Source: Aquimonas sp002352135 (GTDB taxonomy: Bacteria; Pseudomonadota; Gammaproteobacteria; Xanthomonadales; Xanthomonadaceae). From it: a DNA stretch of 64,000 bases. Every line of letters starts with the position of its first letter. Position 1 is the first letter of the stretch. The notes under the pieces are model-generated. The model saw only the letters and a list, made by a program, of their open reading frames with translations, ran no database searches and was not told the DNA's origin. A program made the translations under genes and the position numbers. This document shows, in pieces, positions 52,730 through 61,627 of the stretch. The stretch covers positions 1 to 64,000 of the forward strand of contig DAORND010000007.1 of assembly GCA_035440755.1 (NCBI GenBank). Direction: 5' to 3'.

Positions 52730-55525
52730 ATGAACAAGTACCTGTTCTGCATGTTTTATGGACTGTCCTGCATCGCCGTGGCGCTTGAGGCGCCCGAAAC
52801 CAGCGATATCGATCAAGTCCAGGTTATCGCACGTGATGGCGAAATCGATGCCGCCGTGGATCTTGATCTGGATGCAGCGGGCCATGGACATGTCGGCATG
52901 TTTGAGCTGTCCGCGAACCTGAGTGACGACGTTCGCGGCGCATTGCTGAAACATCTCTACTTCGACGGCACTGTCTGGCGCGAACAGGTGCTCAATACGA
53001 TCACCCTTCCGCGCAGTGGCATTGGTCTTGATGGTCGCGGATTGTTGGCCGTCGCGCTCAGCCTATCCATGGACTCGGTAGAGCATTTCAACGTTTTGTA
53101 CGTGGATCGCGCGTCGCCAGGTACATCGGATGACTCCTTACGATTGATTCGCACGGGCGTCGGTACGCCAGAGATGGTTGTACTGACCAGCGGCGGCGGT
53201 GTCAGTGGGCTACAGCTTATCGCGACACCGGACGATCACCTCTACGCCGCGTGGCTGGATATCGACGCGCAGCGTGTCAGGTTGGCAGTGGGCGAGGCGG
53301 GCAACTTCAGCAGGATGGAATACGTATCCGCTGAGGAACTGAGTCCGAGTCCGCCCGCTCTGGCGGTCAGTCCCCAGGGGCGAGTGGTATTGGGATACGC
53401 AGTCGAAGGCAGTCTCCGATTGATGGAGGACGTCAACGGACTCATGACTGACATCGCGGTGCCACAAGCCATTGGGGTGACTGGCCCCATCGCACTGAAC
53501 TTTGCAGGCAGCGACCCTTCGGACGACCACCTGAGTGTGGCCTTCGTACGCCAGTTCGACGGGCAGGATCAGCTGCATCTGTCGCAAAGCAACACGGGTG
53601 TTTTTGCCGCACCAGTCACCCCACTGTATGTCGGTACCGAAGGCAGTCTGCGGTTGATGGATCGCAATGCACTGGCCAACGAGCCGCAGAGCGCTGCATC
53701 GCAGGGCGAAGTGCTGTTCTACGAGAATGAGCAAGTACGCAAGCTGGAACTGGCAACGCTGCAGGTCATCGATGAAGTGCTTGTAGGCGGCTCACTGCGG
53801 GGCCTGCGCCGCTGGCCGCCCTACTTCCGCGCCGGGCTCGCCTTTGATCGCCAAAGCGGGGGCGATCTGCAATGGCATGAGAACCGGCAATGGGTGATCC
53901 ACAGTCAACCCGATGTGTTCGGACCAACGCTGGGCCTGTCTCAAGCAGTCCGTCCGGATGGATCACCGGTTCTCTTGTTGGCGGCGGACGATCGCCTGGA
54001 CCTTGGAACGTGGGATCCTCAAGACCATCAGTTCGTGTTTGAAAGTGTGCCACGTGGCCCCGCGGGCTCGGACTCGCCTGTGCGCGCGCTGCTGGCCATC
54101 AATGGCGGACAACTGGCTGTTGCCTATTCGATGCAGGACAGCCCGGATCTTCGCTTGGTTCAACGGGTCGATGGCGGCCCTTGGCAACATCGAACCATCA
54201 CAGCTGGCGCCGATGCGATCACGCTGACCGGCTTGGACGTCGATGATGCCGGTCGCGTGTATCTTCTGGGAGTCGAAGCGATCGGTGGCACGCCAAGCGC
54301 ACTCAGACTGAGCCTTGTCGACGGCGACACGATCAGTTCCACGCAGGAATCGGGCAACTACGAAGTTGGTCGCGTCAAACTTGCGGTAGTGCGGGTCAGT
54401 GGCGATACCTACTTCAGTGCCTTTGACGCCAGCACGCAAAGCCTGCGCGTGCTGCATCGGCGACCAAGCGGCGTGCAAGAAACCCACTGGGATTTGCAGT
54501 TGAATCAGCATCGGGTCGGTGAGCAGCACGCGCTGACGGTGGCAGCCGATGGTCAGCCGGTTTTGGCCTACTCGCTGCGCCCCTTTGCAGGTGGCGGCGA
54601 TCGCGTCTTCTACCGATTCCACCGACGCGACACGCTGGTGGAAGAGGAGTTCATCCCGCAGGCGCAGGCGGGTGTGCTTCGGCATCTGGAAATCAGTCTG
54701 AAGAACGGCAGCCCGGAGTTGGCGCGGATCCTTCGCTATCAGGATGGCGGCCAGGTGACCGGAAACAACCTCTATTTTGATCAACGGCGCGTGGGCTTTT
54801 CACCCAGCGTGCCACCATGGCGGGCACAACGCTTCACGGATTTCATTCCGCCGCCAAGCGGCTTCGCTGGGCAGGTGGATGCTGCTGCTGGAGATCGGGT
54901 GTTCGTGCTCGAGTTGCAGGCCGGTGGCATGGCCGCGATCAGTATGGCGCACAAGCTCAGTCAGGCGGACGACAGCGGGGAAGAGATCGTTGTGCCACTG
55001 CCTCCGATCCAGCGCTTTGGTTCCACGGTGGTATGTCGCTGTCCCGGCGATGAGGTGCCAGGCCAGGCGCCGTTGCAGTCCTGTCGTGCGGAGCTGACCC
55101 GGCAGACAGGTTTGGACTCGCCGTTGTTTGCTGCGCTCCGCCAGCGCTTCACGACCACGGCAGCGGGGCGCTACTACCTTGCGTTGTGGGCGAGTCATGG
55201 CGATGAAATCGCCAGTCTCGCGTTGCGCGAGCCTGGCCAGATGGCGCAGCGCATTCGCGCGCTCGCAGACTTTGCTCCCGGTCTGCAGGCGTTCGTGAAT
55301 GGCGCCGGATTTCAACACCGGCTGACGCCGCGCATGCTGGCACAGGCACGTGGGGTGTTCGAACAATGGGCAAGCAGCGGATCCGCAGAGCTGCGGGCGG
55401 CGGCCAACCTGGAATTGACCAGACTGGACGGCTTCCGCGACTTTGAGGGATTGACCTTCGACCAGTGGTTTGATGCCCTCAGCGTGGCAGATGCGTCCGC
55501 GCTGTTCGGCGATGGATTCGAATAG
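52730..55525 (+). CDS. Large secreted protein ending in LFGDGFE
   Basis: 931 aa. Short signal peptide (about 1-18, I-A-V-A-L-E). Residues 30-720 are beta-rich with regular W/R-H-S-and-D/G-rich strands, perhaps a propeller of exo-enzyme or sensor type; no catalytic motif found. Residues about 770-930 are helical. The last seven residues are L-F-G-D-G-F-E, the same core as the internal motif of the protein at 17211-20081. Six or more Cys occur only in the latter third. Function unknown; possible surface-attached protein. Confidence 0.75.
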   Translation: MNKYLFCMFYGLSCIAVALEAPETSDIDQVQVIARDGEIDAAVDLDLDAAGHGHVGMFELSANLSDDVRGALLKHLYFDGTVWREQVLNTITLPRSGIGLDGRGLLAVALSLSMDSVEHFNVLYVDRASPGTSDDSLRLIRTGVGTPEMVVLTSGGGVSGLQLIATPDDHLYAAWLDIDAQRVRLAVGEAGNFSRMEYVSAEELSPSPPALAVSPQGRVVLGYAVEGSLRLMEDVNGLMTDIAVPQAIGVTGPIALNFAGSDPSDDHLSVAFVRQFDGQDQLHLSQSNTGVFAAPVTPLYVGTEGSLRLMDRNALANEPQSAASQGEVLFYENEQVRKLELATLQVIDEVLVGGSLRGLRRWPPYFRAGLAFDRQSGGDLQWHENRQWVIHSQPDVFGPTLGLSQAVRPDGSPVLLLAADDRLDLGTWDPQDHQFVFESVPRGPAGSDSPVRALLAINGGQLAVAYSMQDSPDLRLVQRVDGGPWQHRTITAGADAITLTGLDVDDAGRVYLLGVEAIGGTPSALRLSLVDGDTISSTQESGNYEVGRVKLAVVRVSGDTYFSAFDASTQSLRVLHRRPSGVQETHWDLQLNQHRVGEQHALTVAADGQPVLAYSLRPFAGGGDRVFYRFHRRDTLVEEEFIPQAQAGVLRHLEISLKNGSPELARILRYQDGGQVTGNNLYFDQRRVGFSPSVPPWRAQRFTDFIPPPSGFAGQVDAAAGDRVFVLELQAGGMAAISMAHKLSQADDSGEEIVVPLPPIQRFGSTVVCRCPGDEVPGQAPLQSCRAELTRQTGLDSPLFAALRQRFTTTAAGRYYLALWASHGDEIASLALREPGQMAQRIRALADFAPGLQAFVNGAGFQHRLTPRMLAQARGVFEQWASSGSAELRAAANLELTRLDGFRDFEGLTFDQWFDALSVADASALFGDGFE

Positions 55526-55599
55526 GGATAGAAGACTTGCTGCGACGCCAGAGGATCGAATAGCAGGGCTGCCGCAGGTGCGGCGAGAGCACTCTTGAG

Positions 55600-58197
55600 T
55601 CAGGCCAGCAGGCGCCCGAGCATCTCCTGCATATCGTTGGACAAAGGCAGTGCTTGCAGGCGGCGCAGTTCGATTTCGATCAGGCTGCGCCGGCCTTCAT
55701 CCAGTTTGCGCCAGTATTCCAGCGCGCCAATCTGGCGCGCGGCGACTTGCGGATTGATGGCGTCGAGCTCGGGAATGCGCCCGCACAGCAGGGCATAGCC
55801 CGCGCCATCGTGCCGATGCAGTGCATCCAGGTTGTTGCGCGCGAAATTGCCGATGATGGCGCGCACGCGATTCGGGTTGCGCGGCAGCCAGTGCGGTCCA
55901 GACAGCAGTTGCTGGACATGTTCGATAGCGTCGGCATGTGGTCGCGTGGCGACGATGCCCAGCCATTTGTCGGTCAGCAGCAGATCTGTTTCAACCCGCT
56001 GCGCAAAGTGTTCCAGCACATCCCCAGCACGTGGTGCGTCGTTGTGTACCAGCGCCGTCAATGCCGACAAACGATCCGTCAGCGTGTGGGCACGCGCATA
56101 GAGCGCTGCGGCGCGCGCGCCGTCGAGCTCAACCCGAGCCAGCCAATGCAGGCAAGCACCTTTCAGGCGGCGCGCGGCAATGGCCGAAGCATCCAGCGAA
56201 TCGGGCTGTTGCGCATCAAGTTCCTCGAAGCGAGCGATCAGGACCGAGTGATGCGCGACCGCAAGCTGATCCTGCAGATGCTTGCGCGAGGCTAGCAAAG
56301 CCTCGATGTCGACCTGTTCCGCGCAGTCGATCAACATGCCCGGCTCGGGTAGCGCCATGCACAGAGACACAAAGGCCGGGTCGAGCGTGCGGTCCTGTAT
56401 CAAGGTGCCAAAGGCATCGATGAGGGTACGTGTGTCTTCATCGCGGGTTTGCAGAATCACCCGCGTCGCCAATTGCTGTACCGCGTCCCAGCGACACAAG
56501 GGATCACGCTCGATGCGGATCAGCCGTCCAAGCTCGGCAGCGCTGTAATCGAAGTCCAGCCGGGCCGGGGCGGACAGACCCTGCAGAAAGCTCGCCAGCG
56601 GGCGCTGCGCAAGGCCTTCGAAGCGCACAACATGTTCTTCGGCACGCAACTCCAGCAGTCCCGGTCGATGCAGCACATCGCCCCGCGGCGTGACCTGCAG
56701 TGGCTGATCGCGAGTGTCGTACAAGGCATAGGCCAGAGGCACATGCAACGGCTGCTTATCGGCTTGATCAGGCGTGGCGGGTGTGTGCTGCTGCAGGGTC
56801 AGCGTGTAGGTCTGACTTGGCGCGTCGTAGTGATCGCGGATGCGGAGGGTCGGCGTGCCACTTTGCGCATACCAGCGCTCGAACTGCAGCAGGTCGCGCC
56901 CGCTGACTTCGCGCATCGCGTTCAGGAAGGCATCGACACTCGCTGCCTGCCCGTCATGTCGCGCGAAGTACAAGTCGCATCCGGCCCGGAACGTGGCCTC
57001 GCCCAGCAGGGTATGCAGCATGCGCACGACTTCTGCGCCCTTTTCGTACACGGTGGCGGTATAGAAGTTGTTGATCTCGCGATAGCGCTCGGGGCGGACC
57101 GGATGCGCAAAGGCACCCGCGTCCTCTGGAAACTGCCGCGCGCGCAGCATGCGCACATCGTCGATGCGCTTGACCGCACGAGAACGCAGATCGGAAGTGA
57201 ACTCCTGATCACGGAATACGGTAAAGCCTTCCTTCAATGAGAGCTGGAACCAGTCACGCACGGTGACGCGATTGCCGCTCCAGTTGTGGAAATACTCGTG
57301 CCCGATGACCGACTCAACGGCCTCGAAGTCCGCATCCGTGGCGCTGTCGATGTCGGCCAAGATGTAGCGCGCGTTGAAGATGTTGAGTCCTTTGTTCTCC
57401 ATCGCGCCCATGGTGAAGTCCTGCGCGGCCACGACATTGAAGACGTCGAGGTCGTAGCAACGGCCAAAGCGTTGTTCGTCCCAGCGCATGGCGCGCAGCG
57501 CGGCCTCCAGGGCGAACTCGCAGCGCGCAGCGAAACCGGGTTCGCACCAGATGTTGACCATCACGGAACGCCCTTCTTCCGTCGTGAAGGGGGCGCTGAC
57601 GTGATCCATGCGGCCTGCAGCAATGGCGAACAGATAGCTGGGCTTGGGGAAGGGGTCGTGCCAGCGGGCGCGATGTTGGCCGTGGTCAAGTGTTTCCTGA
57701 CTGACCGGATTGCCGTTGGCCATCAACACGGGATAGCGCGCGGCGTCGGCCTGCAGGCTGACGTCATAGACGCTGAGCACATCCGGTCGGTCAATGAAGA
57801 ACGTAATGCGCCGGAAGCCCTCCGCCTCACATTGGGTCAGCAGCAGTTGCCCGCTGGCATACAGGCCTTCCAGTGCCGAATTGGCGCTGGGCAGAATGGC
57901 GACAGTCGTGCGCAGCGTGCAGGCTTTGTCCACACCGGGAAGGTGCAGCTTGCCTTGGGCATAGACGTACTGATCGCCATCGAGTTGTGTGTCATCGATG
58001 GCGATGTCCAGCAACTCAAGCTCTTCGCCATCCAGCACCAATGCCTGCAGGGCCTGCAAAGGATCGGGCTGCAGCCGCAGTTCGGCGTGGACCAGCGTGC
58101 GCTCTGCGTCCAACTGGAAGTCCAGACGGACGTGCGGAATGGTCCAGGCAGGCGGGCGGTAGTCGGAACGGAGCACTTCGGCGGCTGGCGCGGACAT
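55600..58197 (-). CDS. pepN: Aminopeptidase N (M1 family)
   Basis: 865 aa, cytoplasmic (no signal peptide). Zn site H-E-Y-F-H-N-W-S-G-N with the downstream E in L-K-E-G-F-T; substrate-site G-A-M-E-N-K-G-L. M1 architecture complete from N-terminal beta domain to helical C-terminal domain. Removes N-terminal residues from peptides. Converges with the secreted protein gene; the intergenic stretch has only a 5-bp hairpin. Confidence 0.95.
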   Translation of the reverse strand: MSAPAAEVLRSDYRPPAWTIPHVRLDFQLDAERTLVHAELRLQPDPLQALQALVLDGEELELLDIAIDDTQLDGDQYVYAQGKLHLPGVDKACTLRTTVAILPSANSALEGLYASGQLLLTQCEAEGFRRITFFIDRPDVLSVYDVSLQADAARYPVLMANGNPVSQETLDHGQHRARWHDPFPKPSYLFAIAAGRMDHVSAPFTTEEGRSVMVNIWCEPGFAARCEFALEAALRAMRWDEQRFGRCYDLDVFNVVAAQDFTMGAMENKGLNIFNARYILADIDSATDADFEAVESVIGHEYFHNWSGNRVTVRDWFQLSLKEGFTVFRDQEFTSDLRSRAVKRIDDVRMLRARQFPEDAGAFAHPVRPERYREINNFYTATVYEKGAEVVRMLHTLLGEATFRAGCDLYFARHDGQAASVDAFLNAMREVSGRDLLQFERWYAQSGTPTLRIRDHYDAPSQTYTLTLQQHTPATPDQADKQPLHVPLAYALYDTRDQPLQVTPRGDVLHRPGLLELRAEEHVVRFEGLAQRPLASFLQGLSAPARLDFDYSAAELGRLIRIERDPLCRWDAVQQLATRVILQTRDEDTRTLIDAFGTLIQDRTLDPAFVSLCMALPEPGMLIDCAEQVDIEALLASRKHLQDQLAVAHHSVLIARFEELDAQQPDSLDASAIAARRLKGACLHWLARVELDGARAAALYARAHTLTDRLSALTALVHNDAPRAGDVLEHFAQRVETDLLLTDKWLGIVATRPHADAIEHVQQLLSGPHWLPRNPNRVRAIIGNFARNNLDALHRHDGAGYALLCGRIPELDAINPQVAARQIGALEYWRKLDEGRRSLIEIELRRLQALPLSNDMQEMLGRLLA

Positions 58198-58353
58198 TCA
58201 ACATCCTGTCGAGTGAGGGTTGGCGAGAATGCCGCAGCCTGCATTGCAAGTCCTGTGCGAAAAGGCAGGTGTCACCGCACCGCCATCGCGCTGCAACAGC
58301 GATGTCGGGAAACCGTCGCATGCTCCCGCAAACGGGATGGCATGAGGTGGGGC

Positions 58354-59205
58354 ATGCAGGTTCGTACAGTGTTTGTATCCGATGTGCATCTAGGCACGGC
58401 GGATTGCCAGGCGGAATATCTGCTCCACTTTCTGCAGACCGTGCGCTGCGAGCGCCTCTATCTGGTCGGCGACATCGTCGATCTGGAGGCGTTGGGAAAG
58501 CGGATCTATTGGCCTGCCAGTCACACGGCGGTGCTGGAGCAGATTCTGCGGATGCGCGGCGATGGGGTCCTTGTCACGTACATCCCCGGCAATCACGATG
58601 CCCCCATGCGCAGTCTGTGCGGTCAGTCGATCGGTGACATTCCCGTGCGCCACAGCGCGATCCACCACGCGGCGGACGGACGGCGCTATCAGGTCAGCCA
58701 CGGTGACGAGTTCGATCACGAGCAGTTGGGTAAGCAATGGGTGCTGCGTTTGGGCAATGTGGCGCATGGATTGTTGTGCTGGCTCAATCGCTCGCTCAAT
58801 GCGTTGCGTCGGCGCGTGAATCTGCCGTACTTGCCGCTGTCCATACTGACCAAGTCACGCATCGGCCGAGCCATGCAGTACATCCAGCAATACGAGCAGC
58901 GTGTCGCCCTGCATGCCCGAGAAGCTCGCGTCGACGGGCACATCTGCGGCCATATCCACTTCGGTGCCATCCGCGAGATGGATGGTGTCGCCTACCTCAA
59001 CGATGGCGATTGGGTTGAGCATTGCACCGGACTCGTCGAGCACTTCGACGGGCGCATGGAACTGCTGCACTGGAGTGAGCGCGCGCAGCCGCTGGCGACA
59101 CTGGCCGGACGGACGCCGTTGTTGGAACCGGTGCTGGTGACGGCCATCGGCGCGTTGGGCAACCGTAAGGACGTCCTCTCGGCAGCCAGCGCCGAGGCAG
59201 CCTGA
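58354..59205 (+). CDS. LpxH-like calcineurin-type metallophosphoesterase
   Basis: 283 aa. Metal-binding motifs in order: D-V-H-L-G, G-D-I-V-D-L-E, G-N-H-D and C-G-H-I-H-F-G, with a conserved Y-L-N-D-G-D-W-V-E. Matches the long COG2908 proteins annotated as UDP-2,3-diacylglucosamine diphosphatase (lipid A precursor step), though their role is less certain than that of the shorter LpxH. The ATG at 58354 (GAGG 6 nt upstream) is chosen over one at 58342. The open frame upstream is antisense to pepN and not real. Confidence 0.85.
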   Translation: MQVRTVFVSDVHLGTADCQAEYLLHFLQTVRCERLYLVGDIVDLEALGKRIYWPASHTAVLEQILRMRGDGVLVTYIPGNHDAPMRSLCGQSIGDIPVRHSAIHHAADGRRYQVSHGDEFDHEQLGKQWVLRLGNVAHGLLCWLNRSLNALRRRVNLPYLPLSILTKSRIGRAMQYIQQYEQRVALHAREARVDGHICGHIHFGAIREMDGVAYLNDGDWVEHCTGLVEHFDGRMELLHWSERAQPLATLAGRTPLLEPVLVTAIGALGNRKDVLSAASAEAA

Positions 59206-59233
59206 GTAGGCTGCTTGGGATCGCCGCTGCTTC

Positions 59234-59250
59234 CCTAACGTTCACCTAAT
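59234..59250 (+). promoter_or_regulatory. Hexamer direct repeat, possible OmpR-family operator
   Basis: CCTAAC-N5-CCTAAT, an 11-bp-period tandem repeat 45-61 nt before the DUF1924 gene; same arrangement as PmrA/QseB-type boxes. Confidence 0.45.
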
Positions 59251-59294
59251 CAAGCTCCACCAAGCTGAGCTCCCGAAGTCACAGGAGCCAGTCC

Positions 59295-59696
59295 ATGTTT
59301 CGTTTGTCCGCCATCGCGCTGCTGATGTTGGTCGCCCAGCCTGGGTATGCCGCAGACGCGCAATCCTATCTGCAAGGCCAGATGATGCAGGCGCGCGAAG
59401 CGCAAGCCGATTTTGTCGCGGACCCTGATCGCGGCGCGCGGTTCTTCCGAACGGCGCAGGGCGAGGACTGGCGCTGCAGTTCCTGCCATACCGAGGATCC
59501 ACGGCAAGCCGGTGAGCACATCACGACCGGCAAGGCCATCGAAGCCCTGTCGCCGTTGGCGACACCGTCCCGATTCACCGATGTCGCGAAGACCGACAAG
59601 TGGTTCCGCCGCAACTGCGGAGACGTCGTCGGGCGTGAATGCACCGCCGCCGAAAAGGCCGACGTGATCGCATTCCTGCTGCAACCGGCACGATAG
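59295..59696 (+). CDS. DUF1924 periplasmic monoheme cytochrome c
   Basis: 133 aa. Signal peptide ends G-Y-A-A-D; heme site C-S-S-C-H; a Met candidate is not obvious. DUF1924 proteins accompany a diheme cytochrome and a b561-type protein, as here. AGGAG lies 7 nt before the ATG. First gene of a five-gene run with 8-34 nt gaps or overlaps. Confidence 0.85.
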   Translation: MFRLSAIALLMLVAQPGYAADAQSYLQGQMMQAREAQADFVADPDRGARFFRTAQGEDWRCSSCHTEDPRQAGEHITTGKAIEALSPLATPSRFTDVAKTDKWFRRNCGDVVGRECTAAEKADVIAFLLQPAR

Positions 59697-59704
59697 GTGT
59701 TCAT

Positions 59705-60268
59705 ATGAGCAGGCGTTTGATTGCGCGTTTCGCGAGTTTCTCAATTGTTCTGCTGGCGCTGGGATCGGTGGTGTCGATGACCGGGCTCTCCGCGCAACAG
59801 CCGGTGCTGGCCGCCAATACGACCACCGATTCCGGCGAATCGCGCGGCGACCCTCGGGCGGCCGCAAAGCGGCGCCAGCGTGAACCCCTTCTGCCGCTGT
59901 ATGTGAGCGAATGCGGTGACTGCCATGTTCCGTACGCGCCGCGCTTCCTGCCTGCTTCCTCGTGGCAGCAACTGATGACCTCGCTGCCTGAGCATTTCGG
60001 AAGTGATGCGAGCCTGTCCGAACCGACGCTGGGCGAACTCACCGCCTATCTGGTCAGCAAGGCGCGCAAACCACGGGCGAAGGACCCGGATCCGGCACCG
60101 TTGCGGATTACCGAGATGTCCTGGTGGCTGCGCCAGCACGACGAAATCTCCGAACGGCGCTGGAACAATCCGCGAATTCCCAGCCGCGCCGCATGCGATG
60201 CGTGCCACGCGAAAGCCGATGAAGGACGCTTCGGGCACGGAAAAATTCCGCGGATGCCGAAACCATGA
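59705..60268 (+). CDS. Diheme cytochrome c (DHC type)
   Basis: 187 aa. Signal peptide about 1-37; two heme sites C-G-D-C-H (near residue 75) and C-D-A-C-H (near 168). Layout fits the DHC family encoded beside DUF1924 and cytochrome b. The ATG at 59705 is 8 nt after the previous stop, making a longer upstream start unlikely. It overlaps the cytochrome b gene by 4 nt. Confidence 0.85.
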   Translation: MSRRLIARFASFSIVLLALGSVVSMTGLSAQQPVLAANTTTDSGESRGDPRAAAKRRQREPLLPLYVSECGDCHVPYAPRFLPASSWQQLMTSLPEHFGSDASLSEPTLGELTAYLVSKARKPRAKDPDPAPLRITEMSWWLRQHDEISERRWNNPRIPSRAACDACHAKADEGRFGHGKIPRMPKP

Positions 60269-60906
60269 GCCGCAAGTTCCTGGTCTGGGACCTTCCCACA
60301 CGGCTGTTCCACTGGTTGCTTGCGGCGTCGTTTCTGGGTGCCTGGTGGATCAGCGAGTCGGAGCGTTGGCGTTTGAGTCACGCGCTGCTCGGTGTAACCG
60401 TGATCGTGCTGGTGTGCTTTCGCCTGTTCTGGGGAGCGTTCGGTTCTGGGCACGCACGGTTCGCGACTTGGACCTTTGCGCCTGCGCGCGCGCTTCGTTA
60501 CTTCCAGGCGATCCTGCGGCGCCAGCCGGAGCACTATGTTGGACACAATCCGGCGGGTGCATGGGCGGTGCTGGCGCTCATGGTGTTGACCCTTTCCACC
60601 GCAGTCAGCGGTTGGATCGCGTTCTCGCTGGACGTGCCGGAAGCCGTGGCGGAAGTACATGAAGTGCTGGCGACGCTGACTCTTTGGTTGGTCGGCGTGC
60701 ATGTGACCGCCGTGGTGTTGAGCAGCGCACTGCATCGCGAAAGCTTGATCGGCGGCATGCTGCATGGCTACAAGCGCGCGGATGGCCCTACCGGCGCGCG
60801 TCAACGGGTGTGGGTAGGGGTCATACTGTTGGCGGTTGTGCTGGCGATCTTGATGGGCTGGATTCCGGTACCGGGGATTCGTGCTGGCGCATCGCTGCTG
60901 TCTTGA
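60265..60906 (+). CDS. Cytochrome b561-family membrane subunit
   Basis: 213 aa, four to five helices. His ligands for two b hemes are visible in R-L-F-H-W-L-L, R-L-S-H-A-L-L-G, V-H-E-V-L-A and G-V-H-V-T-A-V-V. Would link the quinone pool to the two periplasmic cytochromes. Overlaps the diheme gene by ATGA. Confidence 0.88.
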   Translation: MSRKFLVWDLPTRLFHWLLAASFLGAWWISESERWRLSHALLGVTVIVLVCFRLFWGAFGSGHARFATWTFAPARALRYFQAILRRQPEHYVGHNPAGAWAVLALMVLTLSTAVSGWIAFSLDVPEAVAEVHEVLATLTLWLVGVHVTAVVLSSALHRESLIGGMLHGYKRADGPTGARQRVWVGVILLAVVLAILMGWIPVPGIRAGASLLS

Positions 60907-60940
60907 ATGCCTGTGCCGATTGATCGTCCGGGGTATGTTG

Positions 60941-61627
60941 ATGAGGCTGTTGCTGATCGAGGATGACGCCATGCTTGGCGCGGCCATGTCTGTCGGACTG
61001 CGTCAGGACGGTCATGCCGTCGATTGGGTGCGGACGCGAGCAGAGGCAGAGTTGGCCTGGGTCGCGCCCTCACCGGAGTTGGAGGTCTATGACGCGGTCG
61101 TACTGGATCTTGGATTGCCGGACGGGGCGGGGCTGGATCTGCTGCGTGCCGCGCGTGCGCGCAGCCATCGCACGCCTGTGCTGATCGCCACCGCACGTGA
61201 CCGTGTCAGTGAGCGTGTCGCAGGATTGGACGCGGGTGCAGACGACTACATGGTCAAGCCAGTCGATCTGGATGAGTTGAATGCGCGCCTGAGGGCCTTG
61301 GACAGGCGGCGTCTCGGCCAGACGCCGGTGGTTGATCTGGCCAGTGAGGTCAGTGTCCATGTGTCCACAAGGCAGGTGTTGCGCCACGGCAAGGTTGTCG
61401 ATCTGACCGCCCGTGAGTACGCCGTGCTGGCGGCCCTGGCCCGACGTCCGGGCGTGTACTTTTCCCGCGCACAGCTCAATGAAGCCATGTATGACTGGGA
61501 TCACACGCTGGAGAGCAATGCCATCGATGTGTTCATTCACCAACTACGCAAAAAGCTCGGCAACGAATTGATCCAGACCGCGCGCGGCTTGGGCTATCGC
61601 GTTATGGCGGCCAAGGGTGGTGCATGA
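60941..61627 (+). CDS. OmpR-family response regulator, QseB/PmrA type
   Basis: 228 aa. Receiver: E7-D8-D9, phospho-Asp56 in D-A-V-V-L-D-L-G-L-P, Lys in M-V-K-P-V-D. C-terminal winged helix with E-Y-A-V-L-A-A-L-A-R-R-P and S-N-A-I-D-V-F-I-H-Q-L-R-K-K. ATG 60941 is chosen over 60935 and 60881 because the receiver fold starts there. 34 nt after the cytochrome b gene; overlaps the kinase. A tandem repeat before the cytochrome operon may be its target. Confidence 0.93.
   Translation: MRLLLIEDDAMLGAAMSVGLRQDGHAVDWVRTRAEAELAWVAPSPELEVYDAVVLDLGLPDGAGLDLLRAARARSHRTPVLIATARDRVSERVAGLDAGADDYMVKPVDLDELNARLRALDRRRLGQTPVVDLASEVSVHVSTRQVLRHGKVVDLTAREYAVLAALARRPGVYFSRAQLNEAMYDWDHTLESNAIDVFIHQLRKKLGNELIQTARGLGYRVMAAKGGA

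Noticed and set aside
52730..55525. CFI-box or PEP-type C-terminal sorting signal in the secreted protein
   Set aside because: No CFIATAAYGS-like box or hydrophobic tail; the end is the short LFGDGFE sequence instead.
57286..58353. N-terminal extension of the phosphoesterase frame by 356 codons
   Set aside because: It is antisense to pepN, which has all M1 motifs; the true start with a ribosome site is at 58354.
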